Below, piece after piece: positions 36,956 to 46,470 of a stretch of DNA of 64,000 nucleotides. This DNA comes from Dokdonella_A sp963775445 (GTDB lineage Bacteria; Pseudomonadota; Gammaproteobacteria; Xanthomonadales; Rhodanobacteraceae). The stretch's first letter is position 1, and each line of letters opens with the position of its first letter. The DNA is taken from positions 1 through 64,000 of the forward strand of contig CAVZIT010000006.1 in NCBI GenBank assembly GCA_963775445.1. Direction: 5' to 3'. The position numbers and the translations under genes are program-made. The notes beneath the pieces were generated by a model. The model ran no database searches. It was not told where the DNA came from and worked only from the letters and a program-made list of their open reading frames with translations.

Positions 36956-38620
36956 TCAAGCGGCCGACTCCTGCGTTGCCAGTCGCGGCGCGTCGCGCAC
37001 CGCCTTGTACTCGCGTGCGGCGCGGATGAAACCGCAGAACATCGGCTGACCATCGCGTGGGGTCGAGGTGAATTCCGGATGGAACTGGCACGCCACGAAC
37101 CACGGATGATCGGCCAGCTCGATGATTTCTACCAGCAGGTCGTCCATCGACTTGCCTGCGATGACCAGCCCCAGATCCTCGAGCCTCTGGCGATAGCGGT
37201 TGTTGAATTCGTAGCGATGCCGATGGCGCTCGCGTATGACCTCCTGGCCATACAGTTCACGCGTGATCGACCCCGCCTTGAGGCGGCACTCCTGCGCGCC
37301 GAGGCGCATGGTACCGCCCTTGTCGGAGCCTTCATTGCGCTGCTCGACTTCGCCCGAACCAGTGGTCCATTCCGTGATCAGAGCGATCACCGGATCGGCG
37401 CAGTTGCGATCGTTCTCGCTCGAGTTGGCGCCTTCGATGCCTGCAACGTGGCGCGCAAAATCGACTACCGCGGCGTGCATGCCGTAACAGATGCCCAGAT
37501 ACGGAATGCGATTCTCCCGCGCATAACGAGCCGCCGCGATCTTGCCCTCGAATCCACGCTTGCCGAACCCGCCCGGTACCAGGATTCCGTCGGCGTTACG
37601 GAGATTCTCGCCGCCGCGCCGCTCGATCTCTTCGGATTCCACCCAGTGCAGGTTGACGCGTGTCTGCTGCTTGAGGCCGCCGTGGCGCAGCGCCTCGCCC
37701 AGCGACTTGTACGCATCCTTGTGCTCGACATACTTGCCGACGATCGCGATATCGACTTCACCGCGCGGATTCTCGATCGCCTCGACCGTGCGTTCCCACG
37801 CCGACAGATCGGCAGGTTTCGCATCCAGACGCAGGCGCTCGACCACGATGTCGTCGAGCCCCTGCGCATGCAGCCACAGCGGCAGCTTGTAGATCACGTC
37901 GACATCGACCGCGCTGATGACCGCTCGTTCCGGCACGTTGGTGAACAAGGCGATCTTGCGCCGGTCCGACTGCGGCAGCGGCTGCTCGCAGCGCGCGAGC
38001 AGCACGTCAGGCTGGATACCGATCGAGCGCAATTCCTTCACCGAATGCTGGGTCGGCTTGGTCTTGATCTCGCCGGCCGCCTTGATGTACGGCACCAGCG
38101 TGAGATGGATGAACATCGCCGCTTCGGGTCCGTGCTCGATGCGCACCTGACGAATCGCCTCGAGGAACGGCAGCGATTCGATATCACCGACCGTACCGCC
38201 GATCTCGACCAGCGCCACGTCGCTACCGTTGGTCGCCTCGTAGATTGCGTGCTTGATCTCGTCGGTGATATGCGGAATGACCTGCACCGTCGCGCCGAGA
38301 TAATCGCCGCGGCGCTCTTTCGCGATCACGCTTTCGTAGATCTTGCCGGTGGTGATGGAATGTTTGCCGGTCAGGCGCGTGCGCACGAAGCGCTCGTAAT
38401 GGCCCAGATCAAGATCGGTTTCGGCGCCGTCGTCGGTGACATAAACCTCGCCGTGCTGGAACGGACTCATGGTGCCCGGATCGACATTGATGTACGGATC
38501 GAGCTTCATCAAGGTCACGTTGAGCCCGCGCGCCTCGAGGATCGCACCCAGCGAAGCGGCAGCGATGCCCTTGCCGAGAGAGGACACCACGCCGCCGGTG
38601 ACGAAGATCAGGGGAGTCAT
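36956..38620 (-). CDS. pyrG: CTP synthase PyrG
   Basis: Aminates UTP to CTP using glutamine and ATP. The 554-residue protein has the N-terminal synthase domain with the P-loop GGVVSSLGKG and the CTP-site segments DPYINVDPGTMSPFQHGEV and ETDLDLGHYERF. The C-terminal class-I glutaminase has its nucleophile Cys in GICYGMH (Leu is replaced by Tyr relative to GICLGMQ of E. coli) and the His/Glu pair in CQFHPEFTS. ATG 38620 is the conserved start (MTPLIFVTGG); an ATG 12 bp upstream is less likely. Confidence 0.97.
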   Translation of the reverse strand: MTPLIFVTGGVVSSLGKGIAAASLGAILEARGLNVTLMKLDPYINVDPGTMSPFQHGEVYVTDDGAETDLDLGHYERFVRTRLTGKHSITTGKIYESVIAKERRGDYLGATVQVIPHITDEIKHAIYEATNGSDVALVEIGGTVGDIESLPFLEAIRQVRIEHGPEAAMFIHLTLVPYIKAAGEIKTKPTQHSVKELRSIGIQPDVLLARCEQPLPQSDRRKIALFTNVPERAVISAVDVDVIYKLPLWLHAQGLDDIVVERLRLDAKPADLSAWERTVEAIENPRGEVDIAIVGKYVEHKDAYKSLGEALRHGGLKQQTRVNLHWVESEEIERRGGENLRNADGILVPGGFGKRGFEGKIAAARYARENRIPYLGICYGMHAAVVDFARHVAGIEGANSSENDRNCADPVIALITEWTTGSGEVEQRNEGSDKGGTMRLGAQECRLKAGSITRELYGQEVIRERHRHRYEFNNRYRQRLEDLGLVIAGKSMDDLLVEIIELADHPWFVACQFHPEFTSTPRDGQPMFCGFIRAAREYKAVRDAPRLATQESAA

Positions 38621-38799
38621 GAACGCAGCCATCCGCTGGTAAAGGCGTATTTTACCGGTGAACGCGTGCAACCGCGAGTGCGCCGGCTTGATTTTCCGCG
38701 GACCAGCGCCGAGTATCGCGCGCCATCGCGTGGTCGCGAATGCATGGTCGCAGAGGCTGCCGTGAGCGGCCTTGACTCGAAAGGATCCTGAAAAACCGC

Positions 38800-40695
38800 A
38801 TGAGCAGCCGTTACGACGCGGTCGACATCGAGGTACTGTCCGGGCTCGACCCGGTCCGGCGCCGTCCCGGAATGTACACCGACACCGCACGGCCCAACCA
38901 CCTGGTTCAGGAAGTCGTCGACAATTCGGTCGACGAGGCGCTGGCCGGTCACGCGACGCGCGTGGATGTCGTGGTGCACGCCGATGGATCGGTCGAGGTC
39001 AGCGACGATGGCCGCGGCATGCCGGTCGATATCCATCCTGAAGAAGGCATTCCGGGCGTCGAACTGATCCTGACGCGCCTGCACGCGGGTGGCAAATTTT
39101 CCAATCGCGCCTACCGGTTCGCCGGCGGCCTGCACGGCGTCGGCGTATCCGTGGTCAACGCGCTGTCGGCGCGACTCGAGGTCACGATCCGCCGTGAGGG
39201 CGAGATTCACCGCATGGCGTTCGTGGACGGCGAGCCCGCGGGAAAACTGAAAGCGATCGGCACGATTGCGCGCAAGCAGACCGGAACGACGCTCCAGTTC
39301 TGGCCTGATCCGAAGTACTTCGACAGCCCGAAGATCGCGCTACCCAAACTCAAGCATGTCTTGCGCGCCAAGGCGGTGCTTTGCGCCGGCCTGACCGTTT
39401 GCCTGACCGACGAGGCCAGCGGCGAAACGCTCGAATGGCGCTATCAGGATGGTCTCGCAGACTACCTTCAATCGATGCTCGGCGACGCCGAGCGCCTGCC
39501 GGCCGGCTTGTACACCGGCTCCCTGGCGCGCGACACGGCAGAGGTGGATTTCGTGCTGGCCTGGTTGCCGGAAGGTGAGTTGACCCAGGAGAGCTATGTC
39601 AACCTGATTCCGACCGCGCAGGGCGGCACGCACGTCAACGGGCTGCGCTCGGGACTCACCAATGCACTGCGCGAATTCTGCGATTTCCGCAATCTGCTCC
39701 CGCGCGGCGTCAAGCTCGCTCCCGAGGACGTCTGGGATCGACTCAGCTTCGTGCTCAGCGTCAAGATGCTCGATCCGCAGTTTTCGGGGCAGACCAAGGA
39801 GCGCCTGTCGTCCCGCGACGCCGCCGGTTTCGTCGAGAACGCCGCGCACGATGGTTTCTCTCTGTTCCTGAACCAGCACGTCGAGGTCGGCGAGAAAATC
39901 GCGCAACTTGCGATCGAGCGCGCCACGGCGCGACTCAAGGCCGAGAAGCAGATCGTCCGCAAGAAGATCACGCAGGGTCCTGCGCTGCCCGGGAAACTCG
40001 CCGATTGCGCGTCGAGCGATCTGTCGCGGACCGAATTGTTCCTGGTCGAAGGCGACTCGGCCGGTGGCTCGGCCAAGCAGGCGCGCGACAAGGATTTCCA
40101 GGCGATCCTTCCGCTGCGCGGCAAGATCCTCAACACATGGGAAGTCGAATCGGGTGCCGTGCTGGCTTCGCAGGAAGTCCACGATCTCGCCGTTGCGATC
40201 GGCTGCGATCCGGGCAAGGACGACATCTCCGGCTTGCGCTACGGCAAGATCATCGTGCTCGCCGATGCCGACTCGGACGGCCTGCACATCGCGACCTTGT
40301 TGTGCGCGTTGTTTCTCAGGCATTTCCCGGAACTGGTACGCCAGGGCCACGTGTTCGTGGCGATGCCGCCGCTGTTTCGCGTCGATGTCGGCAAGCAGGT
40401 GTTCTACTGCCTCGACGAGGCCGAGCGTGAAGCGACCGTGGAAAAGATTGCGCGCGAGAAAATCAAGGGCGCCGTCAGCGTGACGCGCTTCAAGGGACTC
40501 GGCGAAATGAATCCGCCCCAGCTGCGGGAATCGACCGTCCACCCCGATACGCGTCGGCTGGTGCAACTCACCGTCGAAGACGGCGGCGACGACGACACCG
40601 CGACACTGATGGACATGCTGCTCGGCAAGAAACGCGCAGCCGATCGCAGGGACTGGCTCGAGACCAAGGGTGACCTCGCGTCACTGGACGTATGA
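38800..40695 (+). CDS. parE: DNA topoisomerase IV subunit B ParE
   Basis: ATPase subunit of the decatenating type II topoisomerase. The 631-residue protein has the GHKL ATP site (VQEVVDNSVDEALAG, VSDDGRGMPVD, GGLHGVGVSVVNALS), the transducer, and the TOPRIM domain with LVEGDSAGGSAKQARD and LADADSDGLHI. It lacks the long insertion of GyrB, which supports ParE. AAGGA lies about 16 bases before ATG 38800. It is divergent from pyrG. Confidence 0.96.
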   Translation: MSSRYDAVDIEVLSGLDPVRRRPGMYTDTARPNHLVQEVVDNSVDEALAGHATRVDVVVHADGSVEVSDDGRGMPVDIHPEEGIPGVELILTRLHAGGKFSNRAYRFAGGLHGVGVSVVNALSARLEVTIRREGEIHRMAFVDGEPAGKLKAIGTIARKQTGTTLQFWPDPKYFDSPKIALPKLKHVLRAKAVLCAGLTVCLTDEASGETLEWRYQDGLADYLQSMLGDAERLPAGLYTGSLARDTAEVDFVLAWLPEGELTQESYVNLIPTAQGGTHVNGLRSGLTNALREFCDFRNLLPRGVKLAPEDVWDRLSFVLSVKMLDPQFSGQTKERLSSRDAAGFVENAAHDGFSLFLNQHVEVGEKIAQLAIERATARLKAEKQIVRKKITQGPALPGKLADCASSDLSRTELFLVEGDSAGGSAKQARDKDFQAILPLRGKILNTWEVESGAVLASQEVHDLAVAIGCDPGKDDISGLRYGKIIVLADADSDGLHIATLLCALFLRHFPELVRQGHVFVAMPPLFRVDVGKQVFYCLDEAEREATVEKIAREKIKGAVSVTRFKGLGEMNPPQLRESTVHPDTRRLVQLTVEDGGDDDTATLMDMLLGKKRAADRRDWLETKGDLASLDV

Positions 40696-40786
40696 CCCGT
40701 CACGTACCAACGATGTTTCGCAAACCGCAACGAAAGCGATAATCAACCTGTCTCGATCAGTCGTGAACAGTGCGCGGAGTTCAAGG

Positions 40787-42031
40787 ATGACGGCCAAACA
40801 TGAGACGGCTGCCGCACCGACCATCGGCACGATATATCCGATACTTCTGGCGCTCGGCACATGCCATCTGCTGAACGACATGATGCAGTCGCTGCTGCCG
40901 TCGATCTATCCGCTGCTGCAACGAAACTTCACGCTCGACTTCGGCCAGGTCGGCCTGATCACGCTGACGTTCCAGGCCACGGCATCCCTGCTGCAGCCGC
41001 TCGTGGGCATCTATACGGATAGACATCCATTACCGTATTCGTTGCCGATCGGGATGGCGTTCACGCTGTCCGGATTGCTGCTGCTCGCGTACGCGCCAAA
41101 CTTCCCGATCGTGCTGGCCGCTGCCGCGATGGTCGGCTCGGGCTCGTCGGTGTTCCATCCGGAGTCCTCGCGCGTCGCACGCATCGCGTCCGGTGGGCGC
41201 CATGGCCTCGCACAATCGATGTTCCAGGTCGGCGGCAATGTCGGCTCCGCAATCGGCCCGCTTCTGGCGGCGTTTGTGGTGATGCCGCGCGGCCAGGCCA
41301 GCGTCGCATGGTTTGCGCTCGCGGCGCTCACGGCCATCCTGCTCCTGACTCGCGTCGGCCGCTGGTACCGCGCACATGCCCCGGCGCACCGCGAGCCGCG
41401 CCTGTCGCGCGCCAGCGACGCCCTGCCTCGTCGCGCGCTGCTGGTGACCATGTTGATCCTCGGCGCGTTGATCTTCTCCAAGTATTTCTATCTCGCGAGC
41501 TTGAGCAGTTACTACACGTTCTACCTGATCGACCGCTTCCACCTGAGCGCACAGGAAGCGCAAATCCGCCTGTTCATTTTCCTTGCCGCGGTCGCAGTCG
41601 GCACCATCATCGGCGGCCCGATCGGCGATCGCATCGGGCGGCGCCTCGTGATCTGGGTGTCAATCCTGGGGGTTCTTCCGTTCACGCTCGCGCTGCCGCA
41701 CGCCAATCTGTTCTGGACCACCATGCTGACGATTCCGATCGGGCTGATCCTCGCATCGGCGTTCCCTGCCATCATTGTCTACGCACAGGAACTGGTGCCG
41801 GGAAGGACGGGCGTGATTGCGGGCCTGTTCTATGGTTTCGCCTTCGGCATGGGTGGACTCGGCGCTGCGCTCCTCGGCGAACTTGCCGACCACATCGGCA
41901 TTGCCGCGGTCTACGGCATCTGCGCGTTCCTGCCGGTTATCGGCCTTCTGGCGTGGTTCCTGCCATCGCTACCGACCCCGCGGCAACGGCGCAAACCTTC
42001 GGCGGAACCCCTCGCGCCACCGCTCGCCTGA
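40787..42031 (+). CDS. MFS transporter, fosmidomycin-resistance (Fsr) type
   Basis: Twelve-helix major facilitator of 414 residues. The sequence HLLNDMMQSLLPSIYPLL with helices 1-2, the motif-A-like loop YTDRHPLPYSLPIGM, VGSGSSVFHPESSRVA and the second motif-A loop GDRIGRRLVIW are typical of the fosmidomycin-resistance branch of drug/proton antiporters. Start ATG 40787; the frame upstream overlaps parE without homology. Actual substrate is unknown. Confidence 0.87.
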   Translation: MTAKHETAAAPTIGTIYPILLALGTCHLLNDMMQSLLPSIYPLLQRNFTLDFGQVGLITLTFQATASLLQPLVGIYTDRHPLPYSLPIGMAFTLSGLLLLAYAPNFPIVLAAAAMVGSGSSVFHPESSRVARIASGGRHGLAQSMFQVGGNVGSAIGPLLAAFVVMPRGQASVAWFALAALTAILLLTRVGRWYRAHAPAHREPRLSRASDALPRRALLVTMLILGALIFSKYFYLASLSSYYTFYLIDRFHLSAQEAQIRLFIFLAAVAVGTIIGGPIGDRIGRRLVIWVSILGVLPFTLALPHANLFWTTMLTIPIGLILASAFPAIIVYAQELVPGRTGVIAGLFYGFAFGMGGLGAALLGELADHIGIAAVYGICAFLPVIGLLAWFLPSLPTPRQRRKPSAEPLAPPLA

Positions 42032-42066
42032 CCCCGGTGCCGCGTAATTGGCGCCACGTTGTCCGA

Positions 42067-42846
42067 CTAGACCGTCAGGCAGGCCGAAAGCAAGCGGTGG
42101 ATCACCGCCTGCACGCGTTCCGCGCGCGCTGGCTGGTAAGCGAAGGTTCCCTCGTCCATGTAGTTGGACTGCCCCAGTTCGAGCTGCACGGCATCGATGC
42201 CATCGTTCGGGCATCCGTAATGGCGCGTGATGTAACCACCCTTGAAACGGCCATTGACGATGTGGCTGTATTCATTAGTGTCGCAGAGTATGTCGACCAG
42301 TCGTTGCTGCAAGCCAGGTGAACAGCTCATGCCATCGGCCGTGCCGAGGTTGAAATCCGGCAAGCGTCCGTCGAACAGGAATGGCACGCGGCTTCGGATC
42401 GAATGACCCTCCCACAGCGCGACGCGCCCATGAGCATCGAGAATGCGCGCGATTTCATCGGCAAGGGCGGTGTGATACGGGCGCCAGTATTCTTCGATGC
42501 GCTCGGCAATCTCGTCGCGCCACGGCTCGCGTCCGGCCTGGTAAATCGGCTCGTTCGTGAACTGGACGACCGGACACAGGCCGGTGGTGTTCTGCCCGGG
42601 ATAGAGACTCCCGTCATCGGGCGGGCGATTGAGGTCGACCACGTAGCGCGAAAACATTGGCGTGATCATCGAGGCGCCGAGGTCGCGAGCGAACTCGTAA
42701 AGACGCGCAACGTGCCAATCGGTATCGGGCACGCGACGCGCGCTGTCCGTGAATCGCTCGGCGATCTCATCCGGAACCGCGGTGCCGTCATGCGGCAGGC
42801 TGACAAGGAGCGGCGCACTCCCGCGATGCAGGGTGAAGGTTTCCAT
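42067..42846 (-). CDS. hutG: N-formylglutamate deformylase HutG
   Basis: Last step of the five-reaction histidine degradation route, giving glutamate and formate. The 259-residue protein shows LVSLPHDGTAVPDEI, TDWHVARLYEFA, SRYVVDLNRPPDD, ALWEGHSIRSRVPFLFDG, TRHYGCP and QLELGQSNYMDE, in keeping with the amidohydrolase fold that coordinates a metal. Start ATG 42846, the METFTLHRG end of homology; the frame upstream overlaps the FTR1 gene and is not homologous. hutH lies about 20 kb away, so the hut genes are dispersed. Confidence 0.9.
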   Translation of the reverse strand: METFTLHRGSAPLLVSLPHDGTAVPDEIAERFTDSARRVPDTDWHVARLYEFARDLGASMITPMFSRYVVDLNRPPDDGSLYPGQNTTGLCPVVQFTNEPIYQAGREPWRDEIAERIEEYWRPYHTALADEIARILDAHGRVALWEGHSIRSRVPFLFDGRLPDFNLGTADGMSCSPGLQQRLVDILCDTNEYSHIVNGRFKGGYITRHYGCPNDGIDAVQLELGQSNYMDEGTFAYQPARAERVQAVIHRLLSACLTV

Positions 42847-42935
42847 GCCGGGAAGTTTAGCGCGCGCTTCGATTGCGGCCGAAGAGCGCACGGCCTGCCG
42901 GCATTTCCGGCCGGAGGACTGGCACCCGAGACAAA

Positions 42936-43799
42936 TCAGGTCGCGGCGTGCGTCGGCTGCTTGGTATCTGTCACCGCTGCGCCCGCGCGCCGCCGCGCCG
43001 GCGCGCGAATGACCAGACGCATGCCGAGCACCAGCAGGGCCACGGTGACCAGATAAAATACGATCTGGATGCCGGACGGATGCGCGTCGTATCCGATCAG
43101 TATGTGCAGCGCCTGGCCGACCACGGATCCATTGGTCAACAACGCCGAGGTATTCCACACCTGGTTGCCCCACTCCGCCAGCCAGTTGGCCTGAACCAGA
43201 TAACGCGCAGCGGTCGAGGCCAAGCCAGCCGCCAACAGCACCAGCATCCAGTTGGTTACCGTGAAGAAATGCTTGAGCGGAATGCGCAGCAACCCGAAAT
43301 ACAACGCGAAGCCGACGGTCACCCCGCCGGCTATCCCAAGCGCGATGCCGACGACCATGCCACTGCCACCGGTACCACCTGCCGCCATGCCGTACAGGAA
43401 CAGCACGATTTCCGAACCTTCCCGCAGCACCGCAAGCGCAACCACGACGAGCAACATCATCAGCGAACTCGACCCGGCTTTCACCGCGCTCCCGACCGAC
43501 TGCATGTGTTGCGCGAGTTCGCGACCGTGGCTGGACATCCAGATCACATGCCAGGCGATCATGAGCACGGCGGCCAGCAGAACGCAGGCATTGAACAATT
43601 CCTGGCCGGAACCGTTGAGCGATTCGGCGATTGCGCCGGCACACAGCGCAACCAGGATCGCGCCGATTACGCCGAGCGCAATACCGGCGCCTATGAATGC
43701 TTCACGGCGCATGACGCCACGAGTTGCCGCAGCGACGATCGACACGATCAATGCCGCTTCGAGAACTTCCCGAAATACCAGCAGCGCAACTCCGAGCAC
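42936..43799 (-). CDS. FTR1-family high-affinity iron permease
   Basis: Polytopic inner-membrane iron transporter of 287 residues with about seven helices. It has the two REXXE iron-binding motifs that define the family: REVLE at residues 10-14 and REGSE near 126-130. The cupredoxin gene ends 20 bp upstream, so both are probably cotranscribed under the Fur-box-like site at 44174. No DyP peroxidase (EfeB) gene is nearby, so this is not a complete EfeUOB system. Confidence 0.9.
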   Translation of the reverse strand: MLGVALLVFREVLEAALIVSIVAAATRGVMRREAFIGAGIALGVIGAILVALCAGAIAESLNGSGQELFNACVLLAAVLMIAWHVIWMSSHGRELAQHMQSVGSAVKAGSSSLMMLLVVVALAVLREGSEIVLFLYGMAAGGTGGSGMVVGIALGIAGGVTVGFALYFGLLRIPLKHFFTVTNWMLVLLAAGLASTAARYLVQANWLAEWGNQVWNTSALLTNGSVVGQALHILIGYDAHPSGIQIVFYLVTVALLVLGMRLVIRAPARRRAGAAVTDTKQPTHAAT

Positions 43800-43819
43800 G
43801 ATCGCCTACTCCTTCAATT

Positions 43820-44146
43820 TCATTGCACGATCAACACGCCGTTGCCCGTGTCCCGATGGAAATCGTCGAAGAACTTGTACTGCCCGGCGTCCAGCGGACC
43901 GATGAAAACGGGCGTGGTGCTGTTGGGCATCACGATCTTCTCGCGATTGAACTCGTTGCTTTCGAACTCCGAAGGCGTCGAATCCCGATTGACCACCAGC
44001 AACTTGAACTTCGTGCCGGCCGGTACCGTCAGCTTGCTCGGCTCGAACATGTGATTCTTGATCGCAATCGTGAACTCCGGCATGTCGGCAGCAACGACCG
44101 GCATCGGCAGCAATCCCATCAGCACGATCGTGAGCCAAGCCTTCAT
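43820..44146 (-). CDS. Periplasmic cupredoxin-domain protein of the iron-uptake cluster
   Basis: A 108-residue exported protein. Signal peptide about 1-20 (MKAWLTIVLMGLLPMPVVAA), then a single cupredoxin_1 (EfeO N-terminal type) domain with MFEPSKLTVPAGTKFKLLVVNRD, FESNEF, FIGPLDAGQYKFFDDFH. Such domains, next to FTR1 permeases, are thought to oxidise or present Fe(II)/Fe(III) with bound copper. Start ATG 44146; the longer frame to 44203 begins inside the upstream Fur box. Confidence 0.86.
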   Translation of the reverse strand: MKAWLTIVLMGLLPMPVVAADMPEFTIAIKNHMFEPSKLTVPAGTKFKLLVVNRDSTPSEFESNEFNREKIVMPNSTTPVFIGPLDAGQYKFFDDFHRDTGNGVLIVQ

Positions 44147-44173
44147 CCCGAAACTCCGCAGTCTTCTGACGCG

Positions 44174-44192
44174 AATGATAATAGTTCTTATT
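44174..44192. promoter_or_regulatory. Fur-box-like palindrome upstream of the cupredoxin-FTR1 operon
   Basis: AATGATAATAGTTCTTATT matches the inverted-repeat consensus of Fur (GATAATGATAATCATTATC) in most positions and stands out by AT content. It lies 28 bp before the cupredoxin ATG. Iron repression is inferred. Confidence 0.6.
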
Positions 44193-44224
44193 TGTATGCG
44201 CAAGATTGCGCGCGCTGCATGCCG

Positions 44225-44797
44225 TCACTTGCCCGCCGCTGGCGCATAGCGAAGATTGTCGAGCAACGGCGTCGACGGTCGCTGGATCACCAGGAACGTG
44301 TTGCCGGCAACCTGGTGGCACGCGGTGCACGCAGCCGAGAGATTGTCGAATGCCTTCTCGAAGTCGGCCTTGTCCTTCCTGGCCAGCGCCTCCTGCATCT
44401 GCTTGACCGCCGGATCCATCATCGAGGGCATGAGTTTGGCCAGCATTTGCGGCTGCAACTCGCGCGCCTCGCCGTTGGTTTCCTCGATACGCTGCAACGC
44501 CTCACCCAACTCGCCAGTCATGTAATAGGCCAGATTCCAGTTGCCTGCATCGCCCGCCCACCACAGCCGATCGTGGCGAATCTGCAATTCCAGCATCTGC
44601 TGACCCAGTTCGGGCGCCGCCAACCGAGCCTGCAATTGCGCCACCCGGCTCTTGAGTTCGGCGATGTCCGTGGCCATGGCCGACTGCTGCGATGCGGAAC
44701 CCGAGTGATGACCGTGCTTGGCGAATGCGGCAGTGGCGAAGACACCACAAACGACCACGAGCAACGCGATAGCTGAGGGCAGGATGCGGCGGATCAT
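44225..44797 (-). CDS. Secreted helical protein with C-terminal CxxCH haem motif, iron-uptake neighbour
   Basis: A 190-residue exported protein of unknown family. Signal peptide about 1-26 (MIRRILPSAIALLVVVCGVF...AFA), a His/Ser segment (KHGHHSG), a coiled-coil-like helix (about 42-62), and a four-helix-like body with a CTACH haem c motif (C157, C160, H161) near the C-terminus, the location used by cytochromes c'. ATG 44797, preceded by TTGGAG, overlaps no neighbour. With a Fur-box-like site 14 bp upstream and the cupredoxin-FTR1 genes downstream it may pass electrons during iron oxidation or reduction. That is inference. Confidence 0.72.
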   Translation of the reverse strand: MIRRILPSAIALLVVVCGVFATAAFAKHGHHSGSASQQSAMATDIAELKSRVAQLQARLAAPELGQQMLELQIRHDRLWWAGDAGNWNLAYYMTGELGEALQRIEETNGEARELQPQMLAKLMPSMMDPAVKQMQEALARKDKADFEKAFDNLSAACTACHQVAGNTFLVIQRPSTPLLDNLRYAPAAGK

Positions 44798-44810
44798 GGA
44801 CAGCTCCAAG

Positions 44811-44827
44811 TGAGAACGATTCTTATC
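44811..44827. promoter_or_regulatory. Fur-box-like palindrome upstream of the CxxCH gene
   Basis: The minus strand reads GATAAGAATCGTTCTCA, resembling the 7-1-7 Fur inverted repeat. It lies 14 bp before the start codon, and the intergenic region also faces the divergent liuC promoter. Confidence 0.55.
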
Positions 44828-44959
44828 CCGCATCATCATCGCTTCACCTCGCTTTCGCAAGTAAGGCGCGTCGACGCGAATTGCCGCTCCCTCCGAACGG
44901 CTCGGCATCGCACGGGCCAACGCTTATGATGGCCGCCTTGATCCGCTCTGGAATTGCAC

Positions 44960-45760
44960 GTGGGCAACAGCATCGAAATCGTCCGCCGGAACACGATCGC
45001 CACCGTTACGCTGAACCGGCCCGAGGCGCACAATGCGTTCGACGATGCGCTGATTGCGCAGTTGACGGCTGCGCTCGAGGCGCTCGAGCGGGATCCCGCG
45101 GTGCGCGTCGTGGTTCTCACCGGCGCCGGCGCGACGTTTTCCGCTGGCGCAGACCTCAGCTGGATGCGTTCGATGGCTCGCGCGAGCGAAGTCGAGAATC
45201 GCGCGGATTCGTTGCGCTTGGCCACGCTGATGCGCACGCTCAATTTCCTGGCCAAACCGACAGTGGCGCGAGTGAACGGCTCGGCCTATGGCGGCGGCGT
45301 CGGACTGATCGCATGCTGCGACGTGGCGATCGCCACCGAAGGCGCGAAGTTTTCGCTCAGCGAGGTCAAGCTCGGACTGGTGCCCGCCGTGATCTCGCCG
45401 TACGTCATCGCCGCCATCGGGGCCCGCCAGGCGCGCCGGCTTTTTGTCAGCGGCGAAGTGTTCGATGCCACGGAAGCCACGCGCGTCGGTTTGCTGCATC
45501 AATCCGTTGCGACCGATCAGCTCGATAACGCAATTGATCGCCATCTGCACTTCCTCGCGAAAGGCGGGCCAATCGCGCAGGTTGAAGCCAAACACCTCGC
45601 ACTGCGCGCGGCCGGCATGACGCGCGATGGCGCCGAACGTGCGGGCACGGAAAATGCCGCCTTGATCGCGCGCCTGCGGGTATCGGCCGAAGGTCAGGAA
45701 GGCCTGACCGCGTTTCTCGAAAAGCGCGCGCCGCTCTGGGCGAAGGACGGCGCTGCATGA
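44960..45760 (+). CDS. liuC: Enoyl-CoA hydratase/isomerase family protein, probable methylglutaconyl-CoA hydratase
   Basis: Crotonase-fold enzyme of about 266 residues. It has the oxyanion-hole motif GAGATFSAGADLSWM and the GSAYGGGVGLIACCDVAIA, GLVPAVISPYV and FLEKRAP segments. Followed after one gene by MccA and HMG-CoA lyase, it is best read as LiuC of leucine degradation, though crotonase specificity is hard to read from motifs. GTG 44960 or TTG 44954 may be the start. liuA and liuB are not upstream; the divergent iron genes are. Confidence 0.82.
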   Translation: MGNSIEIVRRNTIATVTLNRPEAHNAFDDALIAQLTAALEALERDPAVRVVVLTGAGATFSAGADLSWMRSMARASEVENRADSLRLATLMRTLNFLAKPTVARVNGSAYGGGVGLIACCDVAIATEGAKFSLSEVKLGLVPAVISPYVIAAIGARQARRLFVSGEVFDATEATRVGLLHQSVATDQLDNAIDRHLHFLAKGGPIAQVEAKHLALRAAGMTRDGAERAGTENAALIARLRVSAEGQEGLTAFLEKRAPLWAKDGAA

Positions 45761-45957
45761 TCGATCACGCTGCATTTCCAGCCGAATGGCGCAGGCAGGT
45801 CGGTGCGTTGTGCTTCCATGGATAGCCATGGGCCATTGCGCGAATGCGCGTCGGCACTGCAACGGTACCACCATGCCGCCTGCCTTGGCGGCGTCGCGTT
45901 CGGCCCTTATCGCTCAAACCGCAAGGCCATGTGCCGGCATGACGGGGTGTACACCGC

Positions 45958-46470
45958 ATGACTCATCGCATTCTCAACATTGCCGACGTCGTGGTGCGTT
46001 CGGGCGAACCCGATCGCATGCCCCGCGGAGAAACGGCCGAGCGCTACGACCTTCGTTCCGGCGAAATCGCAAGCCGGCTCGGCGCGCGCCAGCTGGGCTA
46101 TCACCTCACGGTGGTCGCTCCGGGAAAACGCAACTGCCCCTTCCACAGCCATCGCGCTGAAGAGGAAATGTTCTTCATCCTTGCCGGTGAAGGCGAGGTG
46201 CGCATCGGCACCGGGCGTTTCCCGATTCGCGAAGGCGATATCATCGCGTGTCCAACCGACGGTCCGGAAACCGCGCATCAGATCATGAACACCGGCACGG
46301 TCGAAATGCGCTATCTCGCGGTGAGCACGCAGGCGCCGATTGAGGTTTGCGACTATCCGGATTCGGGCAAGTTCGGCGTGTATGCGGATCCCGAGCCGGA
46401 TGGACGCGCACAGCGATTGCGTTATCTCGGCCGCCATGAAGAAGCGCACGACTACTGGGAAGGCGAGTAG
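45958..46470 (+). CDS. Cupin-domain protein
   Basis: A 170-residue single-cupin protein. The conserved cupin motifs HSHRAEEEMFFILAGEGEVRIG and G...C..DGPETAHQIMNTG give the 2-His/Glu + His metal site. Function unknown; in this operon it lies between liuC and liuD (its stop overlaps the liuD start as TAGTG). It may be a substrate-binding or sugar-isomerase-like protein, but a leucine-specific role has no support in the sequence itself. A gap of 197 bp after liuC holds nothing I can identify. Confidence 0.8.
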   Translation: MTHRILNIADVVVRSGEPDRMPRGETAERYDLRSGEIASRLGARQLGYHLTVVAPGKRNCPFHSHRAEEEMFFILAGEGEVRIGTGRFPIREGDIIACPTDGPETAHQIMNTGTVEMRYLAVSTQAPIEVCDYPDSGKFGVYADPEPDGRAQRLRYLGRHEEAHDYWEGE

